From positions 248,001 to 312,000 of the forward strand of contig NZ_CP182348.1 in the NCBI RefSeq assembly GCF_048571175.1: DNA of 64,000 nt. The letters are read 5' to 3'. Made by a program: the position numbers and the translations under genes. The stretch is from Terasakiella halodenitrificans (GTDB lineage Bacteria; Pseudomonadota; Alphaproteobacteria; Rhodospirillales; Terasakiellaceae). This document shows, piece by piece, positions 8,444 to 16,292 of this stretch; position 1 is the stretch's first letter, and each line of letters begins with the position of its first letter. The notes below the pieces were generated by a model. The model was given only the letters and a program-made list of their open reading frames with translations, was not told the origin of the DNA and searched no databases.

Positions 8444-8478
8444 ACGGCTTCTGAATAAACCAGAAGCCGTTTTTTTTA
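8444..8478. terminator. Bidirectional Rho-independent terminator
   Basis: A perfect 10-bp stem, ACGGCTTCTG at 8444-8453 and CAGAAGCCGT at 8461-8470, with a 7-base loop. It has an A-run on the left and a T-run on the right. It serves both the FecR-domain gene (plus) and secB (minus), which converge here. Confidence 0.92.
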
Positions 8479-8499
8479 TTTTATATCTGTGCGACCCGC

Positions 8500-8988
8500 T
8501 TAGGCTTGTCCTGCTTCTTTTTGATTTTGAAGTGCTTCAATACGGGCACGGTACATGGAAGCAAAATCGACCGGGTTCAACATCATCGGTGGGAAAGAAC
8601 CATCACGTGTTGTGCTGGCAACGATGTTACGGGCAAACGGGAACAACATGCGCGGGCATTCGATCAATAACATCGGTTCCAGATGTTCTGCCGGAACGTT
8701 CAGTTCAAAAATACCGCCATAAGCCAGCTCGCAAATAAAGGCAACATCTTCGCCTACTTTGCAATCGGCACGAATTTTTAATGTAACTTCAAACTGATTT
8801 TCCGATAATTTAGCCGCATCCACATCGACGTTTACAGAAACGTCGGGCTGGTTTTGCATCATTTTGCCAAAAATGCCCGGTGCGTTGGGAACTTCAAAAG
8901 ACAAATCTTTGATATATTGACCGTGAATGAGAAACGGTGCAGCTTCTTGTTCGCCAGCTTCGGTTGCTTGTTCGTTTTGGTCGGCCAT
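8500..8988 (-). CDS. secB: Protein-export chaperone SecB
   Basis: The 162-residue cytosolic tetrameric chaperone that keeps preproteins unfolded and hands them to SecA. Family segments are QYIKDLSFEVPNAPGIF, VNVDVDAAKLSENQFEVTL, ICELAYGGIFELN, and the C-terminal ECPRMLFPFARNIVASTTRDG and PPMMLNPVDFASMYRAR. The ATG at 8988 has a strong AGGAGA site eight bases upstream; the frame is open slightly further without support. In alphaproteobacteria secB commonly lies between dnaQ and the fxsA/Tim44/mltA group, as here. Confidence 0.95.
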   Translation of the reverse strand: MADQNEQATEAGEQEAAPFLIHGQYIKDLSFEVPNAPGIFGKMMQNQPDVSVNVDVDAAKLSENQFEVTLKIRADCKVGEDVAFICELAYGGIFELNVPAEHLEPMLLIECPRMLFPFARNIVASTTRDGSFPPMMLNPVDFASMYRARIEALQNQKEAGQA

Positions 8989-9056
8989 TGCCCTACTCTC
9001 CTGATAAGAAAAAATGTTGGGCAAGGTCGTAGCATAAAAGTTGTGCCAAACTCAAC

Positions 9057-9566
9057 TTAATCCTTTTTGTCAGACCAGGGACTGTCGGGATTGGGATCAA
9101 CTTCTTCAAAATCTGCGTCAATAACCGTTGAATTTTCAGATTTATGAGGAGGGGAATTGCCCTCAGGGTGGCGAGGGTCCATATCGCCCCCGACAATATG
9201 TATATTACGGGAATTTTTAATAATATTTCCAGTTTTTGAACGTAAAAAAGCGCGAAATGGTGGCAAAAACAGCAAAAACCCGATGGTATCGGTGACAAAT
9301 CCGGGGGTGAGCAACAAAGCCCCTGCGACCAACAGGCAGGCCCCGTCAAAAAGTTCGCTTGTGGGCATGCGTCCTTCGTTCATGGATTGTTGAGCTTTCA
9401 TCAAGGTGGAGAGACCTTGTTGGCGCAACAGTGCCGTTCCTGCAATTGCCGTTAAAATAACAATAGAGATGGTCGGCCATAAACCGATCCAGTCACCGAC
9501 TTGAATAAAAACGGAAATTTCGATGATCGGAACGATGATAAAGACGAGTAGAACAATAAAACCCAT
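9057..9566 (-). CDS. fxsA: FxsA family membrane protein
   Basis: A 169-residue protein with three to four membrane helices in its first 110 residues. It has the FxsA pattern IPIIEI-like VPIIEISVFIQVGDWIGLWPT, TAIAGTALLRQQG, and LLLTPGFVTDTIGFLLFLPPFR. The C-terminal tail is polar and acidic. FxsA overproduction in E. coli blocks F-exclusion of phage T7; its normal role is not established. It is divergently placed from the Tim44-like gene, a common arrangement in this class. Confidence 0.9.
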   Translation of the reverse strand: MGFIVLLVFIIVPIIEISVFIQVGDWIGLWPTISIVILTAIAGTALLRQQGLSTLMKAQQSMNEGRMPTSELFDGACLLVAGALLLTPGFVTDTIGFLLFLPPFRAFLRSKTGNIIKNSRNIHIVGGDMDPRHPEGNSPPHKSENSTVIDADFEEVDPNPDSPWSDKKD

Positions 9567-9681
9567 AAAACCTTACTTTCGTGAAACCTTGCCCTTTTGG
9601 CGATTTAAGATTATCTAGTTTTACAACAGCTTAAGCGCAAGCTACACTACTTGCAAAAGATAACAGGTTTGAAACATCATT

Positions 9682-10380
9682 ATGGCTAATTTCGATCTCA
9701 TACTCCTTGCCCTGATTGCGGTCTTTATTTTCCTGCGCCTTCGTAGTGTGCTGGGGAGTAAGGATGGAAATGAAGATAATCGTAATCATCGCGATATCTT
9801 TAATCCAGATCCGATGGATGAAGATAATGAATCCTCTCAGGACAATGTGATCCATTTGCCGGGTTCCGGCTCGAAAAATCAACAAAATCAACACACTATC
9901 CCCGAAGTGAATGAGATTGAACCGGTCGGTCCTGTTCAACAGGCTTTGGCGGAAATCATGGCGGTTGATCCCAATTTTGACCAACATGGTTTTGTGGAAG
10001 GGGCACGTGGTGCCTTTGAAATGATTTTAACAGCCTTTGCTGGTGATGACCGTGAAACGCTGAAAAATCTGTTGACCGCAGAAGTTTATCAAAATTTCGA
10101 ATCGGCATTAGATGCGCGCAAGGCAGCCGGTGAAACATTGGAAACCACCTTGATCGGTATCGGTTCACTGGAAATTATTGACGCCGCACTTGATAATAAA
10201 ATGGCGGAAGTCACCGTTCGTATTGTCAGTGAACAGGTCAATGTTACCTGTGACGCTGATGGTGAAGTGGTTGATGGTGACAGCAATTATATTGATACCA
10301 TTACCGATGTCTGGACGTTTGAGCGTGATATCACTTCAAACAGCCCAATTTGGTTCCTGAAAGCGACCCAAGCGGAATAG
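9682..10380 (+). CDS. Tim44-like domain protein
   Basis: A 232-residue membrane-anchored protein with an N-terminal helix (FDLILLALIAVFIFLRLRSVLGS), an acidic, Asn/Asp-rich linker, and a C-terminal Tim44-like domain. Its core includes FDQHGFVEGARGAFEMILTAFAGDD and ETLKNLLTAEVYQNFESAL. In mitochondria Tim44 recruits Hsp70 to the import channel. The bacterial homologue (TimA in Caulobacter) is an inner-membrane protein of less certain function. The order fxsA / Tim44 / mltA / smr is characteristic of alphaproteobacteria, though smr is displaced here. The gap to mltA is 12 bases, so co-transcription is likely. Confidence 0.9.
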   Translation: MANFDLILLALIAVFIFLRLRSVLGSKDGNEDNRNHRDIFNPDPMDEDNESSQDNVIHLPGSGSKNQQNQHTIPEVNEIEPVGPVQQALAEIMAVDPNFDQHGFVEGARGAFEMILTAFAGDDRETLKNLLTAEVYQNFESALDARKAAGETLETTLIGIGSLEIIDAALDNKMAEVTVRIVSEQVNVTCDADGEVVDGDSNYIDTITDVWTFERDITSNSPIWFLKATQAE

Positions 10381-10392
10381 AGGGCTTTTTTC

Positions 10393-11661
10393 ATGTTCGT
10401 GGGGCGGGGGTCTTTCTTAAAGGTATGTAGTCTTTTGGCGCTGGTGTCGGTTATCGGTGCCTGTACCCCGCCGCGTGATCTGGATAAACACGAAGTCATG
10501 GCATCACCGGATATGCCGGAACGTCATGAGATTCGCTTGATGCCGGTTTCCTATGCCGCTTTGCCGGGTTGGGACGAAGATCAAATCGCTAATTCGATCC
10601 CTGCTTTACGTAAATCCTGCCAAACATTTGGACGTATGGATGAAAACAAACCGATCGGTCCCAATGGGATCGGCGGTGTTGCAGGGGATTGGAAACCAAT
10701 TTGCACCGAGGCTTATTCCCTGCCTGATGGTGATAGCCAGAAAGCACGTGAATTTTACCAGATGTTTTTCCAACCTTATTTGGTAAGCGACCTTGCAGAA
10801 GACCGCGCCGCCAGCGGGTTATTTACCGGATATTATGAAGCCGCCCTTCGCGGGGCACTGACCCAAGGTGGGGTCTATCAAACACCACTTTATAAACGGC
10901 CCGATGATTTGGTTCTGGTCGGTCTGGGTGAATTTAAACAAAACTGGAAAGGCAAACGCCTTGCCGGACGTCTGGAAAATGGGCAATTGGTCCCTTATGC
11001 ATCACGAAGCGAGATTGATGCAGGGAAACTGCGTGGTAAAAACCTCGAACTGGTGTGGGTGGATGATCCGGTCGATGCTTTTTTCCTGCATATTCAAGGA
11101 TCAGGCCGGGTGGTTTTTGCTGATGGGTCCACCATGCGCGTTGGTTATGACGGTCACAATGGCCATGACTATACCTCAATCGGGCGTATTTTAATTGATC
11201 GCGGCGAAGTTTCCAAAGAAGAGATGTCCATGCAGGCTATCCGCAGCTGGTTGGCGGCTTATCCCGATAAGGGGCAGGAGTTGATGCGTGAAAATAGCTC
11301 TTTTATCTTTTTTCGCGAACTCAAAGACGATGGTCCGGTCGGTGCACAAGGTGTTGCACTGACGCCGGGGCGCTCCCTTGCCATTGATAAACGTTTCTTA
11401 CCATTGGGTTTGCCTATTTATCTTCATACCTTTACAGATCCGGTGACGCCAAACCCGATATCGCGGTTGGTTGTGGCACAGGATACAGGTGGGGCGATCA
11501 AAGGCGTTGTGCGCGGCGATGTCTTTTGGGGATTTGGCGAAGAGGCGGCCATGCGCGCCGGTAAGATGAAAGAAACAGGCAGTTTCTTTGCACTTCTTCC
11601 AGCAAACTCGCTAAGCCGTTGTGAAGTCTGTGATGTTGCACAAGACAGCCCAAATTCTTAA
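10393..11661 (+). CDS. mltA: Membrane-bound lytic murein transglycosylase A (lipoprotein)
   Basis: A 422-residue peptidoglycan lytic transglycosylase that cleaves the MurNAc-GlcNAc bond with 1,6-anhydro product formation. The N-terminus is a lipoprotein signal ending VIGACTPP, with Cys24 as the probable lipidation site. The MltA barrel domain contains GLFTGYYEAALRGA and FFLHIQGSGRVVFADGS. The C-terminal 3D domain shows RLVVAQDTGGAIKG and RGDVFWGFGEEA with the catalytic Asp. It follows the Tim44-like gene. In related genomes smr comes next, but here about 20 kb of other genes intervene. Confidence 0.94.
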   Translation: MFVGRGSFLKVCSLLALVSVIGACTPPRDLDKHEVMASPDMPERHEIRLMPVSYAALPGWDEDQIANSIPALRKSCQTFGRMDENKPIGPNGIGGVAGDWKPICTEAYSLPDGDSQKAREFYQMFFQPYLVSDLAEDRAASGLFTGYYEAALRGALTQGGVYQTPLYKRPDDLVLVGLGEFKQNWKGKRLAGRLENGQLVPYASRSEIDAGKLRGKNLELVWVDDPVDAFFLHIQGSGRVVFADGSTMRVGYDGHNGHDYTSIGRILIDRGEVSKEEMSMQAIRSWLAAYPDKGQELMRENSSFIFFRELKDDGPVGAQGVALTPGRSLAIDKRFLPLGLPIYLHTFTDPVTPNPISRLVVAQDTGGAIKGVVRGDVFWGFGEEAAMRAGKMKETGSFFALLPANSLSRCEVCDVAQDSPNS

Positions 11662-11697
11662 TTTAACGCTTGTTTTTCAAACCTTTGCTTGATAGAT

Positions 11698-11860
11698 AGC
11701 CGTGACCTGTTAACGGAACACGGTGTAAATCCGTGGCGGTCCCGCCGCTGTAATCGGGGATGTTTTTCCAACATTTATAAATCCACTGAACATGATTTGT
11801 TTCGGGAAGGATAGACGGAAAAACAGACGATCCGAAAGCCAGAAGACGAACAGGGTATAT
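11698..11860 (+). promoter_or_regulatory. Cobalamin (B12) riboswitch aptamer
   Basis: The core shows the B12-box hallmarks in order. CGGTGTAAATCCGTGG starts at about 11720, CCCGCCGCTGTAATCGG at about 11741, and CCACTGAACATG at about 11783. GGGAAGG follows at about 11804, and the 3' conserved AAAGCCAGAAGAC runs from 11835. The spacing of these blocks is that of the AdoCbl-class riboswitch. Such aptamers normally repress downstream expression when cobalamin is bound. The next gene on this strand starts at 11952, and no B12 transport or synthesis gene is nearby. Confidence 0.93.
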
Positions 11861-11897
11861 CTTTTTATTGAGGGGCGAAACCTGATGGCAAAAGGGA

Positions 11898-11945
11898 TCG
11901 ACAAGCATTTTGCTTGTTCGACGCTCTGGCTTTTGTCACGGGGAG
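11898..11945 (+). promoter_or_regulatory. Probable riboswitch expression platform and ribosome-binding site
   Basis: A hairpin at 11898-11921 (TCGACAAGCA, loop TTT, TGCTTGTTCGA) is followed by TCTGGCTTT at 11925-11933. That 9-mer is exactly complementary to AAAGCCAGA at 11835-11843, inside the conserved 3' strand of the aptamer. The ribosome site GGGGAG follows at 11940-11945. No long T-run follows the hairpin, so control at translation is more likely than termination. The mutually exclusive pairing is seen in the sequence; the direction of the switch is inferred. Confidence 0.6.
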
Positions 11946-11951
11946 TTGACG

Positions 11952-14225
11952 ATGCCCAATATACATTTGAAAAAATGTAAAAACATTGCAGAAATGCTGA
12001 TCGATAAAAAACTATGGTTTGTACAGTTTTTAACGATTTCCCTTATCTGTCTGGCCGGATTGTATTTTTTAGGAGACCGGACCTATTCCAGTGCCCCGCC
12101 CCTGCCGGATTATTTGGATGAGACCGGACAGGTTATTTTATCACAAGATCAGATTAAACGGGGGCAAAAGCTTTTTCATTTACGCGGTTTAATGAATTAT
12201 GGTTCCTTTTGGGGGGATGGGGCTGAACGGGGCCCGGATTTTACTGCCGAGGCTTTGCATCTGATGGGGCAAGCCATGCGGCGGTATTATGAACAGGAAC
12301 ATGCCTCACACTTGTCGGATTTTGAACGCGATGCCATTGCCGCCCGTGTCAAACGTGAAATTCATTTTAACAGATGGAATGAATCTTTGAATGTGGTTTT
12401 GCTGAATACGGCACAAGTCCATGCTGTTGAAGAAATTTCCGCCTATTATCAGGCCATGTTTCGGGATCCGGCCCATCCTGGATATTTCCGCGCCGGATAT
12501 ATTCGTAATCCGCAGGATATAAAGGACTTATCCGCCTTTTTCTATTGGGGAGCATGGGTTGCGGGTACGGATAGGCCCGGTGAAAAGCATACCTACACCC
12601 ATAACTGGCCTTATGACCCGGATATCGGAAATGAACCAAGTGCGCCCACCTATTTTTGGAGCATGGTTTCCATCTTTGTTTTATTTCTGGGTATTGGTTT
12701 GGTGCTGTATGTGTATGGTCAAATGAAATCAACCCATTATGATCCGTTCCACAGTCATGGTGAACGGTCTTTAAGCACGCCTGATCTGGAACATAAAATC
12801 ATCCGTCCCACGCAACGCGCCACTTATAAATTTTTTATGCTGGCGATGGCGCTATTTGCCTTGCAGGTATTTTTCGGCATTTTGGCGGCAACTGATTTTG
12901 TACGCCCTTTTGGTTTGTATCTGGGCGAAATTATCCCGTTTAACGTGGCGCGCAGTTACCATACTTTGTTTCAGATCATGTGGTTCTTTATCTGCTGGGC
13001 GGGTTATACGATTTTCTTTTTACCCGCCCTGTCCCAACCGCCTAAGGGACAAGTCGGTTTGATTAATCTGATGTTCTGGATGTGCGCCTTTGTCGGGGTC
13101 GGCGGCATGATCGGGATTTATCTGGGGCAAACAGGTCGGATAAACGATACGCTTTCTTATTGGTTTGGCAGTCAGGGCTGGGAATTTATGGAATTGGGCC
13201 GGGCGTTTCAAATTCTGTTGTTAATCGCCTTCAGCCTGTGGATCCTGATTATTTATCGCGGGATCAAACCCCATTTAAATCGGCAAAATATCTGGTCGGT
13301 TCCTGCCTGGTTGTTATATGGCAGTGCGGTTATGGTTTTGTTTTTATTTTTCAGTCTGTTGGTGCTGCCGGACAGCAATTTTGCCGTGGCCGATTTTTGG
13401 CGCTGGATGGTTGTTCATATGTGGGTCGAAGTCACGTTTGAAGTTTTCACCACCGTGATTGTCGCCTATATGATGGTGCAAATGGGATTGATCACGCGTC
13501 TTATGGCGGAACGGGTGATTTTTCTGGCTGTCATGTTGTTTTTTGCAACGGCAACATTGGGGGTGGCCCATAATTTTTACTGGATCGCCAAACCAACTAG
13601 TATTATTGCGCTGGGTAGTGTGTTTTCCACCCTTCAGGTCTTACCGTTATTGCTGTTGACGCTGGATGCGTGGCGTTTACATCAGGAAAAACAGCGGGCA
13701 ACCGGGTTGCAGGGACAAGGCAAACAAACCTGTGTGATGACCGAGGTTTGGTATTTTATCCTTGCGGTAAATTTCTGGAATGTATTTGGCGCCGGTGTGT
13801 TTGGTTCGTTGATTAACCTGCCGATCGTCAACTATTTTGAACATGCGACCTATCTGACAGGCAATCATGCACATGCAGCCATGTTTGGCGTAAAAGGCAA
13901 TATTGCCATTGCCGGGATGCTGTTCTGTTGCCAGCATTTGTTATGTGAAACCCGCTGGAATGCAAAGCTTTTGCGAACGGCTTTCTGGTCATTAAATATC
14001 GGGGTGGCTTTGATGATGTTTCTCGATCTTTTTCCGGTCGGGGTCTATCAGGTCATTACCGTTTTGGAAGAAGGTTTTTGGAAAGCGCGTTCTTCGGAAA
14101 TTGTGTCAGGTGATGTTTTTCGCAATCTGACGATTTTCCGCTCCGTCGGGGGGATCTTGTTTGTGGCAGGTGGTGTGGTGCCGTTGGTCTGGTTTGTTCT
14201 CAGTCGGAAACGTTCAATTCAATAA
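11952..14225 (+). CDS. qNOR-like heme-copper oxidase superfamily protein with H-to-N and E-to-Q active-site changes; candidate nitric oxide dismutase
   Basis: A 757-residue membrane protein built like quinol NO reductase. It has an N-terminal helix, a large periplasmic domain without a heme-c CxxCH motif, then about a dozen helices. Heme ligands are kept: H337 (VARSYHTLF), H639 and H641 (GNHAHAAMFG). At the FeB site, H489 and E493 (VVHMWVEVTFE) and H540 are kept. The residue after H540 is Asn (VAHNFYWIAKP, N541) where NO reductases have His. The Glu 21 residues later is Gln (VFSTLQVLPL, Q562). All five sites keep a constant offset from Geobacillus qNOR numbering as I remember it (508, 512, 559, 560, 581). 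His-to-Asn and Glu-to-Gln at these sites are the changes I recall for NO dismutases. The ATG at 11952 follows GGGGAG by six bases. A divergent NO reductase is the main alternative. Confidence 0.75.
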   Translation: MPNIHLKKCKNIAEMLIDKKLWFVQFLTISLICLAGLYFLGDRTYSSAPPLPDYLDETGQVILSQDQIKRGQKLFHLRGLMNYGSFWGDGAERGPDFTAEALHLMGQAMRRYYEQEHASHLSDFERDAIAARVKREIHFNRWNESLNVVLLNTAQVHAVEEISAYYQAMFRDPAHPGYFRAGYIRNPQDIKDLSAFFYWGAWVAGTDRPGEKHTYTHNWPYDPDIGNEPSAPTYFWSMVSIFVLFLGIGLVLYVYGQMKSTHYDPFHSHGERSLSTPDLEHKIIRPTQRATYKFFMLAMALFALQVFFGILAATDFVRPFGLYLGEIIPFNVARSYHTLFQIMWFFICWAGYTIFFLPALSQPPKGQVGLINLMFWMCAFVGVGGMIGIYLGQTGRINDTLSYWFGSQGWEFMELGRAFQILLLIAFSLWILIIYRGIKPHLNRQNIWSVPAWLLYGSAVMVLFLFFSLLVLPDSNFAVADFWRWMVVHMWVEVTFEVFTTVIVAYMMVQMGLITRLMAERVIFLAVMLFFATATLGVAHNFYWIAKPTSIIALGSVFSTLQVLPLLLLTLDAWRLHQEKQRATGLQGQGKQTCVMTEVWYFILAVNFWNVFGAGVFGSLINLPIVNYFEHATYLTGNHAHAAMFGVKGNIAIAGMLFCCQHLLCETRWNAKLLRTAFWSLNIGVALMMFLDLFPVGVYQVITVLEEGFWKARSSEIVSGDVFRNLTIFRSVGGILFVAGGVVPLVWFVLSRKRSIQ

Positions 14226-14819
14226 ACGCGTACTTTCCCCGGCATAAGGGTAACGTTTGGCTTCCAGTGCGTAATAGGCTTTTAACAAGGCGGTATCAAT
14301 GCCCAGCCTGTTGCGCATTTCGCCTAAAGTTTTATCCATAAGGGGGGCGTAATCCACCTTGTCTAACGCATCACTACGGCAAACCATACCCAGATGTAAT
14401 CCATCGCGGAAAATTTCCAAATCGTCTTCCTTGAATTTGTACACATCGGGATAAAGATACTGAGAAATCAGGCTATAGAGCTTTTCTTCCAACGATCCAA
14501 CCTGCCCGGTTGAACCCATGGTAAAACCGATTACAAAGGCCTCATCCTTGGGTAACATGCCTCGGCCCAGTAAAATATGGATACAGTCATGATCATCAAG
14601 ATCAACAGACCCGTGAAAAAGTTCAAGCCCAGGCAGGCGAAAACGTGGATTCTCTACCAATTGTATGATCAATGGAATTGCGCTTTGCCCATGAGAATGT
14701 AAATGCATATCGGTCAAGGCATCACCTAGAACAATATCGTTTTGGGACAAGGGAATATGCCAGCTTTTATAGCTGTTGCCCCATTTGGATAATTTATATG
14801 TGTGTTTGTTATTTTTCAT
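14214..14819 (-). CDS. Coq4-like protein (HDxxH-x11-E metal-binding motif)
   Basis: A 201-residue soluble protein. Its best landmark is DDHDCIHILLGRGMLPKDE, which fits the HDxxHx11E motif of the Coq4 family. Coq4 is linked to ubiquinone synthesis and, in recent work, to C1 ring decarboxylation and hydroxylation. The following AFVIGFTMGSTGQV is helix-like. Overall similarity to typical Coq4 is modest, so I call it Coq4-like only. The gene converges on and overlaps the end of the candidate NO dismutase gene by 12 bases. Its ATG lies inside a perfect 30-bp palindrome and has no Shine-Dalgarno sequence, which suggests a leaderless or very short-leader transcript. Confidence 0.6.
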   Translation of the reverse strand: MKNNKHTYKLSKWGNSYKSWHIPLSQNDIVLGDALTDMHLHSHGQSAIPLIIQLVENPRFRLPGLELFHGSVDLDDHDCIHILLGRGMLPKDEAFVIGFTMGSTGQVGSLEEKLYSLISQYLYPDVYKFKEDDLEIFRDGLHLGMVCRSDALDKVDYAPLMDKTLGEMRNRLGIDTALLKAYYALEAKRYPYAGESTRLLN

Positions 14820-14842
14820 ACCCTATATATAGGGTATGAAAA
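14813..14842. promoter_or_regulatory. Perfect 30-bp palindrome over the start of the Coq4-like gene; possible operator
   Basis: Each half reads TTTTCATACCCTATA from its own 5' end, with no mismatch and no spacer. The outer arms include the start codon of the minus-strand Coq4-like gene (14817-14819). The right side faces the leader of the diguanylate cyclase gene at 14916. There is no T-run beyond ordinary A/T richness, so it is unlikely to be a terminator. A dimeric repressor bound here would block the Coq4-like gene and might affect both divergent genes. Confidence 0.6.
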
Positions 14843-14915
14843 TTCAATTGTTAGTTACAACATGATTTATGTGTATATAATAAAATTGAAAATTAAAAAA
14901 AACAGGGTCTGAAAA

Positions 14916-16178
14916 ATGCGTCTTTTACTTATTGAAAATTCAAAGACAATTATTTCTTTGATTCAAGTTCAGTTGGCTGAGATGGTTGATGTGTCTGTTG
15001 ATTGGGCATCGACAAAAGAACAAGCGATCTCATTGATTGAAACGAATGGAGTTGAAAGTTATTGTCTGGTTGTGACCGGACTTAAAATATCAGATGCAAA
15101 TGATGGGTCTATTGTTACAACAATAATAGAATATCAAATTCCCACCATTATTTTTTCCAGTGATTATAGTGAAGAATTACGCGACAAATTTATTCAAATG
15201 CCGGGTGTTGTCGATTATGTCGTCAAAGAAAGCCAGGCTTCGTTACGTTATCTTTGTAATATTATTTATCGTTTGATTGTAAATCGCACGATTAAGGCCT
15301 TGGTTGTTGATGATTCACGTACGATGCGTATGTATGTTTGTGAACTTTTGCGCCAACATCAGTTCAAAGTTTTAGAAGCCTCTGATGGTGAAGAAGCTTT
15401 GAATATTTTGCAGGAAAACAGAGATATAAAACTGGTTGTCACGGATTTTAATATGGAAGGTATGAACGGTTTTGATCTGACAAAAAAAATCCGTGAAACT
15501 TATGATAAGGATGAATTGGCCATTATTGGTTTGTCAGGGATGGATACAGCGACTTTGTCAGCACGGTTTATAAAAACGGGTGCGAATGATTTCCTAAGGA
15601 AACCGTTTGAACCAGAAGAATTTTTCTGTCGCATTACCCAAAATATGGAACTGATTGAAAAATCAAAAAAGTTGTTGGATATGGCAACGAAAGATTTCTT
15701 AACGGGTCTTTATAACCGCCGTTTCTTTTTTGATAAAGGCAGCAAAAAAATTGCCCGTTTGTTGGCACAAAAAAAACCGGGTTATGTGGCCATGCTGGAT
15801 ATTGATCATTTTAAAAGCGTAAATGATACGTATGGACACGATGTCGGTGATGAAGTCCTACGAGAGATTTCGTCTATTTTGTTACAGAAAATCAGGGCAT
15901 GCGATTTGGTTGCCAGAATGGGCGGGGAAGAATTCTGTATTATTTTTGAAGATGCAGATAAGGGTACGGCTGAAAACTTGCTGGAAAATATGCGCCGGGC
16001 AATTGAAGAATGCATCATTCCTTCGTTACAGGAACGACGCCATGTGACATCTAGTTTCGGAGCCGTTCCAATTCAAGCAGGTGAAAAATTAGATGTCACC
16101 GTTAAACGTGCGGATGATCTTTTATACAAATCCAAACAATCGGGACGAAATCGTTTGACGATTGAAGCGTTGAATTAA
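14916..16178 (+). CDS. PleD-like diguanylate cyclase response regulator (REC-REC-GGDEF)
   Basis: A 420-residue cytosolic protein with two receiver domains and a GGDEF domain. The first receiver (about residues 1-120) is degenerate: where the phospho-accepting Asp should be, it reads LVVTGLKISD. The second (about 125-250) is intact, with ALVVDDSRTMRMYV, VVTDFNMEGMNGFD, the switch-type GLSG, and the Lys in LRKPF. The cyclase (about 260-420) has RMGGEEFCIIF with RACD five residues upstream, the allosteric inhibition site. It should make cyclic di-GMP when phosphorylated on the second receiver. No sensor kinase is adjacent. An upstream CAGGG gives the ribosome site. Confidence 0.9.
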   Translation: MRLLLIENSKTIISLIQVQLAEMVDVSVDWASTKEQAISLIETNGVESYCLVVTGLKISDANDGSIVTTIIEYQIPTIIFSSDYSEELRDKFIQMPGVVDYVVKESQASLRYLCNIIYRLIVNRTIKALVVDDSRTMRMYVCELLRQHQFKVLEASDGEEALNILQENRDIKLVVTDFNMEGMNGFDLTKKIRETYDKDELAIIGLSGMDTATLSARFIKTGANDFLRKPFEPEEFFCRITQNMELIEKSKKLLDMATKDFLTGLYNRRFFFDKGSKKIARLLAQKKPGYVAMLDIDHFKSVNDTYGHDVGDEVLREISSILLQKIRACDLVARMGGEEFCIIFEDADKGTAENLLENMRRAIEECIIPSLQERRHVTSSFGAVPIQAGEKLDVTVKRADDLLYKSKQSGRNRLTIEALN

Positions 16179-16292
16179 CGTCTCTTGCCATCAGCGTTTT
16201 AGATTAAATCTTGCTCTTTTGAATCCTTCTTGGGATAGTACGGGTTTAAATTATAAACTCATAAAAAAAGAAATGCGGCGGAAGTTAATCTA

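Noticed and set aside
11952..14225. Plain quinol or cytochrome-c NO reductase, or cytochrome oxidase, for the heme-copper protein
   Set aside because: There is no CxxCH motif for the cytochrome-c type and no Tyr-His cross-link motif of oxidases. A plain qNOR is not excluded, but the Asn and Gln at FeB-site positions make it atypical, so Nod-like was kept as the main hypothesis with limited confidence.
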